A stretch of 9,291 nucleotides of DNA from Maribacter sp. GTDB taxonomy: Bacteria > Bacteroidota > Bacteroidia > Flavobacteriales > Flavobacteriaceae. A program made the translations under genes and the position numbers. Positions 1 to 6,345 of this stretch are shown here, one piece after another. Where the stretch lies: NCBI GenBank assembly GCA_013001935.1, contig JABDKZ010000408.1, positions 1-9,291 on the forward strand. The letters are read 5' to 3'. Each line of letters starts with the position of its first letter. Position 1 is the first letter of the stretch. The notes beneath the pieces are model-generated. The model had not been told where the DNA came from, searched no databases, and was given only the letters and a program-made list of their open reading frames with translations.

Positions 1-1508
1 ACGTAGTCTTCCCAATGTTTCTGCATATCTTCCTCAGTGAAAGATTCCTTTGGCAACTTGCTTTCATCTATAACAACCTCAATTTTATTTATTTGGTGTT
101 GCTTCTTCGCTTTTAAACTCGAAATAGAGAGGCCAGAAACCCGCTTTACGGACGGTTTAATACGAATTGGTTTAGTAATGACCGGCTCTTCGACTGCAAT
201 TGTTGTATTTGCTGCTGTTGCAGGTTCTGTAATTAACTCGTTGTGGTCGTTATTTTCTTCTCTTATTGAAGCCAATTCTTTGTGTTCAGAAAGTGAATTC
301 ACTTCAATGGAAATAGTGTCAGTATGTACGAGTTCCTCTTTTGAACCAATGACTGGAGCAGGTAGGTTTGCTTTTTTGTAAAAAGCCGCCGGTGCGATAA
401 ATTCAATCGTATTATGCGCTAATGCAAAGAATTCAGGATTTTTTTTTTCAGCCCCAAAATCAATGGAAGCTAATTTCATTAGGGAAAGTTCAACCAGTAG
501 TCTTTGGTTTTTGCTGGTTTTGTATTTTAAATCACATTCATTCGCAATATCCAGGGCTTGTAACAAGAATGATTTAGACGTTTGGGTCGACTGCTCCAAA
601 TAATTCTTTTTGGCCGATTCCCCAACTTCTAATAGCGCTATGGTTTCTTGATGTTTGCATACCATTAAATCCCTAAAGTGGGAGGCAAGGCCGCTTATAA
701 AATGATGTCCATCAAATCCTAAAGCCAATGTCTTGTTGAACAAGATTAGCAAGCTTGGAATATCATGTTTTAGAATTAACTCCGTGGCCGAAAAGTAAGT
801 ATCATAATCAAGAACATTCAGATTTTCGGTAACCGCTTTTCTTGTTAGATTTTTGCCTGAAAAGCTTACGACCCTATCAAAAATCGATAATGCATCGCGC
901 ATGGCCCCATCGGCTTTTTGGGCGATGATATGTAGCGCATCATCATCAGCTTCTATACCTTGGTTCTTAGCAATATATTTTAAATATTCGGCAGCATCTT
1001 TAACCGTAATACGCTTAAAATCGAATATTTGACAGCGTGATAGTATTGTAGGTATTATTTTATGCTTTTCAGTAGTTGCCAAAATAAAAATGGCATGTTT
1101 TGGCGGCTCTTCCAAGGTCTTCAAAAAGGCATTAAAGGCCGATTGTGAAAGCATATGTACCTCATCAATGATATATACCTTGTATTTGCCTACTTGGGGC
1201 GGGATTCGCACCTGATCTATCAGGTTCCTGATATCGTCTACCGAATTGTTCGAAGCCGCATCCAATTCAAAAATATTGAATGCAAAATCTTCCTCTTCAC
1301 GCTCAGTGCCATCTTGGTTGATCTGTTTGGCCAAAATTCGGGCACATGTAGTTTTGCCAACACCCCGAGGTCCACAGAATAGTAATGCCTGAGCCAAATG
1401 GTTGTTTTCAATGGCATTGAGCAACGTATTGGTTATCGCCTGTTGCCCTACGACATCTTTGAATGTCTGCGGTCGGTACTTTCTTGCTGATACAATGAAT
1501 GGCTCCAA
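1..1508 (-). CDS. dnaX: DNA polymerase III subunit gamma/tau, clamp loader ATPase (C-terminus cut by window edge)
   Basis: The first 502 residues of DnaX are visible; the 3' end lies beyond base 1. DnaX is the motor subunit that loads the sliding clamp at the replication fork. Visible motifs are the N-terminal SARKYRPQTF (residues 7-16), Walker A GPRGVGKT (46-53), Walker B DEVH (115-118), sensor-1 region ATTEKHK (about 144-150) and the SRC arginine-finger motif (157-159). The collar domain ends near residue 350. A Glu/Thr/Ala-rich linker follows (about 375-445), then a basic segment and the start of a conserved C-terminal patch (FTEEDMQKHW). The start is TTG at 1508-1506: an in-frame TAA lies only two codons upstream (1517-1515), the family motif begins directly after it, and no in-frame ATG exists before the ATPase core. 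The four zinc-binding cysteines found after Walker A in E. coli DnaX are absent. An A10 run at codons 354-357 may cause frameshifting to a short gamma form. Family identity is certain; TTG use is well supported. Confidence 0.97.
   Translation of the reverse strand, partial: MEPFIVSARKYRPQTFKDVVGQQAITNTLLNAIENNHLAQALLFCGPRGVGKTTCARILAKQINQDGTEREEEDFAFNIFELDAASNNSVDDIRNLIDQVRIPPQVGKYKVYIIDEVHMLSQSAFNAFLKTLEEPPKHAIFILATTEKHKIIPTILSRCQIFDFKRITVKDAAEYLKYIAKNQGIEADDDALHIIAQKADGAMRDALSIFDRVVSFSGKNLTRKAVTENLNVLDYDTYFSATELILKHDIPSLLILFNKTLALGFDGHHFISGLASHFRDLMVCKHQETIALLEVGESAKKNYLEQSTQTSKSFLLQALDIANECDLKYKTSKNQRLLVELSLMKLASIDFGAEKKNPEFFALAHNTIEFIAPAAFYKKANLPAPVIGSKEELVHTDTISIEVNSLSEHKELASIREENNDHNELITEPATAANTTIAVEEPVITKPIRIKPSVKRVSGLSISSLKAKKQHQINKIEVVIDESKLPKESFTEEDMQKHWEDY
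433..449 (-). promoter_or_regulatory. Candidate slippage/-1 frameshift site in dnaX (A10 followed by a -1 frame stop)
   Basis: On the coding (minus) strand a run of ten A occupies 448-439, within codons E354 K355 K356 N357. In the -1 frame, or with one extra A in the transcript, the reading becomes Lys-Ser-TGA, with the TGA at 435-433. The product would be about 358 residues, ending just after the clamp-loader collar domain and lacking the tau-specific C-terminus. In E. coli (ribosomal -1 shift) and Thermus thermophilus (slippage on an A9 run) dnaX makes gamma by such signals. No clear downstream stem-loop or upstream Shine-Dalgarno stimulator is visible, so transcriptional slippage is the likelier mechanism. 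Function here is inferred. Confidence 0.55.
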
Positions 1509-1525
1509 AACGTTTTACTTTAAAA

Positions 1526-1543
1526 GGCATTTTCATAAATGCC
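1526..1543 (-). promoter_or_regulatory. Perfect 7-bp hairpin in the dnaX leader
   Basis: Bases 1526-1532 (GGCATTT) and 1537-1543 (AAATGCC) are perfect complements around a 4-nt loop. In the dnaX transcript the hairpin lies 17 nt upstream of the TTG start and is followed by TTTT. Its loop holds an ATG (1536-1534) that opens a 42-codon reading frame (1536-1408) overlapping the dnaX start in another frame. It could modulate dnaX translation or be a weak attenuator. The structure is seen; the role is a guess. Confidence 0.4.
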
Positions 1544-1555
1544 AAGGCTTCTTTA

Positions 1556-1563
1556 CAAATATA
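1556..1563 (-). promoter_or_regulatory. Candidate dnaX promoter -7 element
   Basis: The minus strand reads TATATTTG, which fits the Bacteroidota -7 consensus TAnnTTTG and lies about 48 nt upstream of the dnaX TTG start. No convincing TTTG element is seen at the -33 position, so the assignment rests on the -7 box and its placement alone. Confidence 0.35.
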
Positions 1564-1627
1564 AAAATAGCGATGTATTCTCCTCTTTATTTAAGATGGA
1601 TTAAACACTTTTTTATCAACAATGAAT

Positions 1628-1635
1628 TAAATTTG
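1628..1635 (+). promoter_or_regulatory. Candidate rnpB promoter -7 element
   Basis: TAAATTTG matches the Bacteroidota -7 consensus TAnnTTTG. It ends about 6 nt before base 1641, where the P1 helix of RNase P RNA begins, which is the spacing expected for the transcription start. The -33 region is a T-rich stretch (1609-1614) with no clean TTTG. Confidence 0.55.
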
Positions 1636-1640
1636 CAGCG

Positions 1641-1955
1641 AGCAGGTCACCTTATCGATCTGATGGTAACCGTCAGGTAGGAAAGTCCGGACACCATAGT
1701 GCAGTATAGCGGGTAACACCCGTCACCCCGTCATTGGCGGGGGCGGACAAGTGCAACAGAAAGAATGTACAGGTAATGCTGTAGTGAAACCAGGTAAACT
1801 CTATACGGTGAAACGTCATGTAAATCAGTGTTTGAGGGCTGCACGCTCGAGCTGAAGGGTAGGCGGTTAGAGCCTTTGGGCAACCAAAGGTCTAGATAAA
1901 TGATAGGGAAACCTTGAATTCAGGGGATACAGAATCCGGCTTATGGCCTGCTTTT
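1641..1955 (+). ncRNA. rnpB: RNase P RNA, bacterial class A-like
   Basis: This is the catalytic RNA of RNase P, which removes 5' leaders from pre-tRNAs together with the RnpA protein. The ends pair to form P1: AGCAGGTCA at 1641-1649 with TGGCCTGCT at 1944-1952, nine pairs including one G-U. Universally conserved segments are present in order: GAAAGTCCGGAC (from 1681), CAACAGAAAG (1754-1763), a GNRA-capped hairpin CCTTTGG-GCAA-CCAAAGG (1873-1890), AGATAAATGATA (1894-1905) and CAGAATCCGGCTTA (1930-1943). The length of about 315 nt is slightly short but within range for bacteria. It is divergent from dnaX and convergent with rsmD. The exact 3' end within the following T run is not determined. 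Confidence 0.96.
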
Positions 1956-1958
1956 TTT
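1944..1958 (+). terminator. rnpB 3' end, P1 strand followed by T7
   Basis: The 3' strand of P1 (1944-1952) runs directly into a T run at 1952-1958, so P1 followed by U7 resembles the end of an intrinsic terminator. A second T7 run lies at 1971-1977. The remaining 70 or so bases up to the rsmD stop contain an 8-bp direct repeat, GAATGGTA at 1963-1970 and 1985-1992, and nothing else I recognise. Confidence 0.5.
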
Positions 1959-2031
1959 AATAGAATGGTATTTTTTTGAAAAATGAATGGTAAAGGATAG
2001 AACGACTAAGGGCAAGGATTCTTTAATTTAA

Positions 2032-2565
2032 TTACTCGAAAAAGCTAAAAACACTACCACCATATCTGCGTTGATTGGTAAAATATCGCAAATGGGAAAG
2101 GTCAGTATGTTTTGAATGTTCTATAATGAGCACCCCGCCTTCTTTAAGTATATTTTTTTTAAAGATCAATTCGGGAATTCTAGCAAAATCCTTTTCAGAA
2201 TAATCGTAGGGTGGGTCGGCAAAAATAATGTCTGCTTTCAGCGAAGTCTTCTCCAAAAAACTAAAGACATCACTTTTAATTGTGGAAATCCCAAAATCCA
2301 GTTCAGTTGAAATTTTGTCTATGAATTTAACGCAGCCATAATCCGCATCAACCGAAACCAATTCTTTTGTTCCTCGGGAAGCGAACTCATAGCTAATATT
2401 TCCGGTGCCGGCAAAAAGATCTAAAAATGCAATGTCTTCAAAATAGTATCTGTTGTTCAATATATTGAATAGCGCTTCCTTAGCCATATCGGTAGTTGGG
2501 CGTACGGGCAACTTTTTAGGCGCTGTAATTCTTTTACTTCTATGCTTTCCTGATATAATTCGCAT
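2032..2565 (-). CDS. rsmD: 16S rRNA (guanine(966)-N2)-methyltransferase RsmD
   Basis: RsmD transfers a methyl group from S-adenosylmethionine to N2 of G966 in 16S rRNA during assembly of the small ribosomal subunit. The 177-residue length is normal for the family. The N-terminus MRIISGKHRSKRI is typical, followed by RPTTDMAKEALFNIL (22-36). The Rossmann-fold SAM site shows motif I LDLFAGTGNIS (48-58) and the acidic loop VDAD (72-75). The catalytic DPPY motif is at 117-120, and the C-terminus YGGSVFSFFE is typical. The ATG overlaps the stop of the upstream DUF3822 gene by one base (TAATG), indicating translational coupling. It is the last gene of the leftward unit and faces rnpB. Confidence 0.95.
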   Translation of the reverse strand: MRIISGKHRSKRITAPKKLPVRPTTDMAKEALFNILNNRYYFEDIAFLDLFAGTGNISYEFASRGTKELVSVDADYGCVKFIDKISTELDFGISTIKSDVFSFLEKTSLKADIIFADPPYDYSEKDFARIPELIFKKNILKEGGVLIIEHSKHTDLSHLRYFTNQRRYGGSVFSFFE

Positions 2566-3398
2566 TATAGGGCACTTAGAACGGTGAAGTCTAAAGACTT
2601 TTGATCGGCGTTAACCTTTGGAAAGTTAACTGCTGATGGAATGAATAGCGAGACGTCTTTTATATATTTGTAACAGAGATTGTAGATATCATCGCCTTTC
2701 TCAATGGAACCGAAAAGCTGAAGTTTAATGCGCTCTGTGTCTAATTTTAACTGTTCTAGAGTAAAGAGCAAATAGTAAATAAAATCCTCTTTTGTCGTAA
2801 TCGTGAAACTATTATATAACAACAATTTTTTCTGCGCTATAATGGTTATATCCATTTGTTGGCCTTCAATATGTACATAACACACAGCCTCTTTACTCGC
2901 CCCGGAATTTTGCATTAAAGCTTCAACCAATACCGTACCATTGTGTTTGTATTCAAATTCCCCAAACAAATCAAATACATAATTGTTGATGTTAACAAAG
3001 GGTACATAAACGGTGACTATATCATAATTGTTCAATTCATCATAGGCAATATGATCGTTTGCCAGAATCTTGGTGTTGAACTTAAGATAATTTGCCAATT
3101 CTTCGGCATCAAACAATGATTTAGGGACTAAACTGAACAGATTGTTACTGTGCACAACCACAACTTCAGAAAAATGGCTGGAATCCAGTTTGTGCATCTT
3201 AACCAGTTGTTCTAGATTTTCTCGAAGCTCTAGAGGGGATAGGTTTTTTTCGAAGACCAATCGGTCAGACTTCAGTATCCTATTTCCAATAGTATCCAGA
3301 ACGCAAAAAGAAAGTCCATTCAAGCTAACTTGAATGGACAGTTTATTATAATTATCCAAAGAGTTATCCTCTTCCTTATTGATCTTCTTTTTTGTCAT
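2565..3398 (-). CDS. DUF3822 family protein
   Basis: This 277-residue protein matches the DUF3822 family of Bacteroidota, whose members are typically encoded beside rsmD. The family signature LSIQVSLNGLSFCVLD lies at about residues 20-35. No signal peptide or membrane segment is visible, so it is probably cytoplasmic. The biochemical function is unknown; the constant pairing with rsmD suggests a link to ribosome or RNA metabolism, but that is inference. I chose the ATG at 3398-3396 (MTKKKINKE). An in-frame GTG at 3419 would add seven residues and lengthen the overlap with the upstream gene from 23 to 44 bases. The 3' end overlaps the rsmD start by one base. Confidence 0.88.
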   Translation of the reverse strand: MTKKKINKEEDNSLDNYNKLSIQVSLNGLSFCVLDTIGNRILKSDRLVFEKNLSPLELRENLEQLVKMHKLDSSHFSEVVVVHSNNLFSLVPKSLFDAEELANYLKFNTKILANDHIAYDELNNYDIVTVYVPFVNINNYVFDLFGEFEYKHNGTVLVEALMQNSGASKEAVCYVHIEGQQMDITIIAQKKLLLYNSFTITTKEDFIYYLLFTLEQLKLDTERIKLQLFGSIEKGDDIYNLCYKYIKDVSLFIPSAVNFPKVNADQKSLDFTVLSAL

Positions 3399-4026
3399 AA
3401 ATCGGTGGCCAGTTACCACTTGTACTAACTTGCTCTAAAGAACCTACTTTGATCATATCACCATTTATCTCCTCAACACTTATCTGTGCATTTTCGCGCT
3501 CTAATAAGTCTTTAGGTTGATCATATAAAACTACATCCTTTTTAACCTTTGCCTCAAACACAGGGGCTTTATAACCTCCTTTGTCTATAATCGCAGATTT
3601 CATTTCAAATTTTTCACCACCCTGTGCTCCCGGAACATTCATTAAACTCTTGTAGCGATCATCATCCCCGAACAACGAATCCTTAACCGAAACAAATCCT
3701 AAGGTATCAATTAATTTAACTTCCCTTAAAAGTTCAATACCGTACGTTTTGTCCATTTCCATATAAGACGAATCCCTTTGTTGGGTAATGGTATACTTCC
3801 CGTTCTCAACAAAACTAATAAGACTTTTGAAATCATTCGCGTATTTGCCCGTTACGGTTTTATACGCTTCTTGTGAATTTCTAATATCCTTTAATTTTGC
3901 CACAACCTTTGCAAAGCGCTCTTGCTTTACTTTTTTAAACTCGATGGGCCCATTTACAGAGTTATAAATAAGGTATCCAAATCCGATACACGCAATCCAA
4001 AGTACAATTTGTATTATGGTCTTCAT
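3376..4026 (-). CDS. Membrane-anchored protein of unknown function
   Basis: I do not recognise a named family. The 216-residue protein has one N-terminal hydrophobic helix (about 4-22), short enough to be an uncleaved signal anchor, followed by a basic stretch KKVKQERF (31-38) and a helical segment KVVAKLKDIRNSQEAYKTVTGKYANDF (40-66, quoted in outline by its key residues R49, Q52, Y55 and Y62). That layout, a membrane helix running into a long amphipathic helix and then a soluble domain, recalls pilin-like or pseudopilin-like proteins, but no prepilin cleavage site is evident. The soluble part should lie in the periplasm. It is the first gene of the unit with DUF3822 and rsmD; its 3' end overlaps the DUF3822 start by 23 bases. 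ATG at 4026 is the natural start. Confidence 0.85.
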   Translation of the reverse strand: MKTIIQIVLWIACIGFGYLIYNSVNGPIEFKKVKQERFAKVVAKLKDIRNSQEAYKTVTGKYANDFKSLISFVENGKYTITQQRDSSYMEMDKTYGIELLREVKLIDTLGFVSVKDSLFGDDDRYKSLMNVPGAQGGEKFEMKSAIIDKGGYKAPVFEAKVKKDVVLYDQPKDLLERENAQISVEEINGDMIKVGSLEQVSTSGNWPPIYDKKEDQ

Positions 4027-4060
4027 TTTGTAAGTGTTTATTATAATTTAGTGGTTAACA

Positions 4061-4068
4061 CAAATCTA
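4061..4068 (-). promoter_or_regulatory. Candidate promoter -7 element for the unknown-DUF3822-rsmD unit
   Basis: The minus strand reads TAGATTTG, fitting TAnnTTTG, 34 nt before the ATG at 4026. The -33 region has no clear TTTG, so support is limited to the -7 box and location in the divergent gap. Confidence 0.4.
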
Positions 4069-4213
4069 CAATTTTTTTGGAAACCGCCTAATATTTTATA
4101 ATAGGATTTGCACATATTATACAAAATCAAAATAGGCTCGTGAACATAATTGGCAGCGGGCCCTGAGACCTGTTTAATTGCTTTATAGCAGCTTCACTTA
4201 GGTTTAATTGAAC

Positions 4214-4244
4214 GATCAATCTTTATTTTGAAGGAATATTGATC
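4214..4244. promoter_or_regulatory. Inverted repeat in the divergent intergenic region
   Basis: GATCAAT (4214-4220) and ATTGATC (4238-4244) form a perfect 7-bp inverted repeat with a 17-nt spacer. A second small inverted repeat follows: CATGA (4255-4259) with TCATG (4267-4271), partly inside the palindrome ATCATGAT (4266-4273). They lie just upstream of the helicase gene and could be an operator. A 9-bp direct repeat GTTTAATTG also occurs at 4172-4180 and 4202-4210. In AT-rich DNA such repeats may be chance. Confidence 0.25.
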
Positions 4245-4273
4245 ATTTGATACCCATGACCAATAATCATGAT

Positions 4274-4281
4274 TATATTTG
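4274..4281 (+). promoter_or_regulatory. Candidate promoter -7 element for the helicase-kdnB gene series
   Basis: TATATTTG fits the Bacteroidota -7 consensus. A TTTG at 4246-4249 could be the -33 element, though the 24-nt spacer is longer than usual. The expected transcription start would fall near 4287, at the ATG at 4288, so a transcript from here would be nearly leaderless. Confidence 0.35.
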
Positions 4282-4287
4282 GAGTCT

Positions 4288-5727
4288 ATGACTACGCTTA
4301 CCGATGCTTCTTTTTTTACCATCTTAAAGGAAAAATTTCCACATGAACCTACACCAAAGCAGTCGGTAGCGCTGCAGCAATTATCGCATTATGTGCTCTC
4401 CAAAGAAAAGGAAAGACTGTTTTTGTTAAAAGGTTTCGCAGGTACGGGTAAAACGACCATTGTTGGCACTTTGGTAAATAATTTGTGGCGTACTTCCATG
4501 AAAGCGGTGCTCATGGCACCGACGGGCAGGGCAGCCAAGGTTATGTCAAATTACTCAAAAACCCAAGCCTTTACAATCCACAAAAAAATATATTTTCCCA
4601 AAAAACAAACCGGAGGTGGTGTACAGTTTGTTTTGGCCCCCAACAAGCACCGGAATACGATTTTTATTGTTGATGAAGCTTCAATGATACCTGATACGCC
4701 CGCAGATTCGAAACTTTTCGAAAATGGATCTCTATTAGATGACCTCTTAATGTTTGCATATTCGGGACACAATTGTAAATTGATATTAATAGGTGACACT
4801 GCGCAACTGCCACCCGTACATCTTGATTTAAGTCCTGCTTTGGATGAGGGTAAATTATCGCTCAACTATAATAAGGAAGTCACACGATTGGAATTGGATG
4901 AAGTAGTTCGACAATCCGAGGATTCGGGAATATTAGTTAATGCTACGCTATTACGCGAACAATTGCAGGGTACTTTTTATGAAGGTTTCAAATTTGATGT
5001 AAACCCCTATTCGGATATTGTTAGGCTGGTTGATGGTTATGAAATCCAGGAAGCCATCGATGCATCTTATTCGGAAAATGGGAAAGAAGAAACAACGCTA
5101 ATTGTGCGTTCTAACAAGAGAGCGAATCTTTATAATGAAAATATACGCAGTCGTATTCTATATTTAGAAAATGACTTGGCTGTGGGCGATTTTATGATGG
5201 TTGTGAAGAACAATTATTTTTGGTTAAAACCTACTTCTGAAGCTGGTTTTATTGCTAATGGCGATATTATTGAAGTCCTTGAAATATTTGCTATTAAGGA
5301 GTTGTACGGATTTAAATTTGCAGAGGTAAAGGTTAAAATGGTTGACTATCCTAATCAACGTCCCTTTGAAACCGTTTTATTATTAGATACAATTAAGGCG
5401 GTAACACCCTCCTTGTCCTACGAAGAGGGGAATAAATTATACCAGGAAGTAATGAAAGACTATGCCCATGAAAAATCTAAATACAGGAAGTTTCTGGGGG
5501 TTAAGAACAATAAGTATTTCAATGCCTTGCAAGTTAAATTTTCCTATGCCATTACTTGTCATAAATCGCAAGGTGGACAATGGAATACTGTTTTTGTGGA
5601 ACAGCCCTATTTGCCAAATAGAATTGATAAAGAGTACCTCCGATGGCTCTATACTGCGGTTACTAGGGCTAAGAGACAACTGTATCTCATAGGATTCAAA
5701 TCTGATTTTTTTCTTGAATCGGAATAA
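4288..5727 (+). CDS. RecD/Pif1-like superfamily 1 DNA helicase (ATP-dependent)
   Basis: This 479-residue protein has the complete SF1 motor: motif I GFAGTGKT (49-56), motif Ia APTGRAAKV (77-85), motif II DEAS (129-132), motif III GDTAQLPP (169-176), a VVRQ arginine segment (about 206-209), motif V TCHKSQG (423-429) and motif VI YTAVTRAK (455-462). The DEAS form and the CHKSQG and YTAVTRAK signatures fit the RecD/Pif1 branch (SF1B, 5'-3' movement), so it probably unwinds DNA in repair or replication. It is shorter than RecD2 and lacks its long N-terminal region; no nuclease domain is seen. A TTG at 4279 would add three residues, but ATG at 4288 is the preferred start. It is the first gene of the rightward series; the next starts 24 bases on. 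It is not RecD of a standard RecBCD complex as far as the window shows. Confidence 0.92.
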   Translation: MTTLTDASFFTILKEKFPHEPTPKQSVALQQLSHYVLSKEKERLFLLKGFAGTGKTTIVGTLVNNLWRTSMKAVLMAPTGRAAKVMSNYSKTQAFTIHKKIYFPKKQTGGGVQFVLAPNKHRNTIFIVDEASMIPDTPADSKLFENGSLLDDLLMFAYSGHNCKLILIGDTAQLPPVHLDLSPALDEGKLSLNYNKEVTRLELDEVVRQSEDSGILVNATLLREQLQGTFYEGFKFDVNPYSDIVRLVDGYEIQEAIDASYSENGKEETTLIVRSNKRANLYNENIRSRILYLENDLAVGDFMMVVKNNYFWLKPTSEAGFIANGDIIEVLEIFAIKELYGFKFAEVKVKMVDYPNQRPFETVLLLDTIKAVTPSLSYEEGNKLYQEVMKDYAHEKSKYRKFLGVKNNKYFNALQVKFSYAITCHKSQGGQWNTVFVEQPYLPNRIDKEYLRWLYTAVTRAKRQLYLIGFKSDFFLESE

Positions 5728-5751
5728 CTTAATTTAGTGAAAAGTATAATA

Positions 5752-6321
5752 ATGAACTCTGAGACGATTATTAGTATATTCTTGGGTGTAGGTTTGGCAG
5801 CCTCTGTTGGTTTCCGTGTTTTTCTGCCTTTGTTCGCTTTGAGTCTTGCTTCTTATTTTGGTGTTTGGGAGCTTAATGAAAGTTGGCAATGGATAGGAAG
5901 TATTGCAGCCCTTATCACTTTAGGTGTTGCAACTTTGGTCGAAATATTCGCTTATTTTATTCCTTGGGTAGATAATCTTTTGGATAGTATTGCAATTCCC
6001 TTGGCCGCAATCGCAGGTACGGCTGTAATGGTCTCTACAGTGGCTAATCTTGACCCCGTAGTAACCTGGTCATTGGCGATTATTGCTGGTGGGGGTACCG
6101 CTACCGCCATAAAAGGCGCGGGTGCCTCAACACGAATGGCTTCATCGGTAACAACTGGTGGCGTAGCAAATCCATTGGTTTCCACAGTGGAGACAGGAAC
6201 CGCTGTTGTGGTTACAACGGCTTCGATTTTTGCACCAATTTTATCAGCTTTTTTAGTCATTGTTATATTAGTCTTCGTTTTTATGATTTATAGAAAGCTT
6301 AGACCAAGGGTAAAATCATAA
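5752..6321 (+). CDS. DUF4126 family integral membrane protein
   Basis: This 189-residue protein is mostly hydrophobic. Likely membrane segments lie at about 5-35 (possibly a re-entrant pair), 46-70, 80-98, 103-121 and 150-180, and the C-terminus is basic (RKLRPRVKS), suggesting a cytoplasmic tail. The N-terminal pattern ISIFLGVGLAASVGFRVFLP and the central STRMASSVTTGGVANPLVS (126-144) are characteristic of DUF4126, a family without known function. I chose ATG at 5752; an in-frame GTG at 5737 would add five residues (MKSII), but family members usually begin right before the first helix. It lies 24 bases after the helicase stop and 24 bases before kdsB, with no promoter or terminator seen between them. 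Possible roles in transport or envelope stress are speculation. Confidence 0.9.
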   Translation: MNSETIISIFLGVGLAASVGFRVFLPLFALSLASYFGVWELNESWQWIGSIAALITLGVATLVEIFAYFIPWVDNLLDSIAIPLAAIAGTAVMVSTVANLDPVVTWSLAIIAGGGTATAIKGAGASTRMASSVTTGGVANPLVSTVETGTAVVVTTASIFAPILSAFLVIVILVFVFMIYRKLRPRVKS

Positions 6322-6345
6322 TTAACCGATCTAAAGTCAAAGAAA

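Noticed and set aside
37..381. Plus-strand reading frame of 114 codons
   Set aside because: It is antisense to the well-supported C-terminal part of dnaX, and its composition mirrors the repetitive linker.
1402..1680. Plus-strand reading frame running from dnaX into rnpB
   Set aside because: It covers the dnaX 5' end in antisense, the promoter region and the RNase P RNA start; no protein-like conservation is recognisable.
1963..1992. Direct repeat GAATGGTA between rnpB and rsmD as an attachment site or mobile-element footprint
   Set aside because: It is only 8 bp, in AT-rich spacer, with no integrase or insertion-sequence trace nearby.
2153..2160. A8 run in rsmD (minus strand) as a second frameshift site
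   Set aside because: The run is shorter, falls inside the conserved fold and not at a domain boundary, so truncation would make no sensible product.
4551..4865. Minus-strand reading frame of 104 codons within the helicase gene
   Set aside because: It is antisense to helicase motifs II and III, which explain the sequence fully.
5952..6260. Minus-strand reading frame of 102 codons, Val/Thr/Ala-rich
   Set aside because: It is the complement of the DUF4126 coding region, whose family motif lies in the plus frame.
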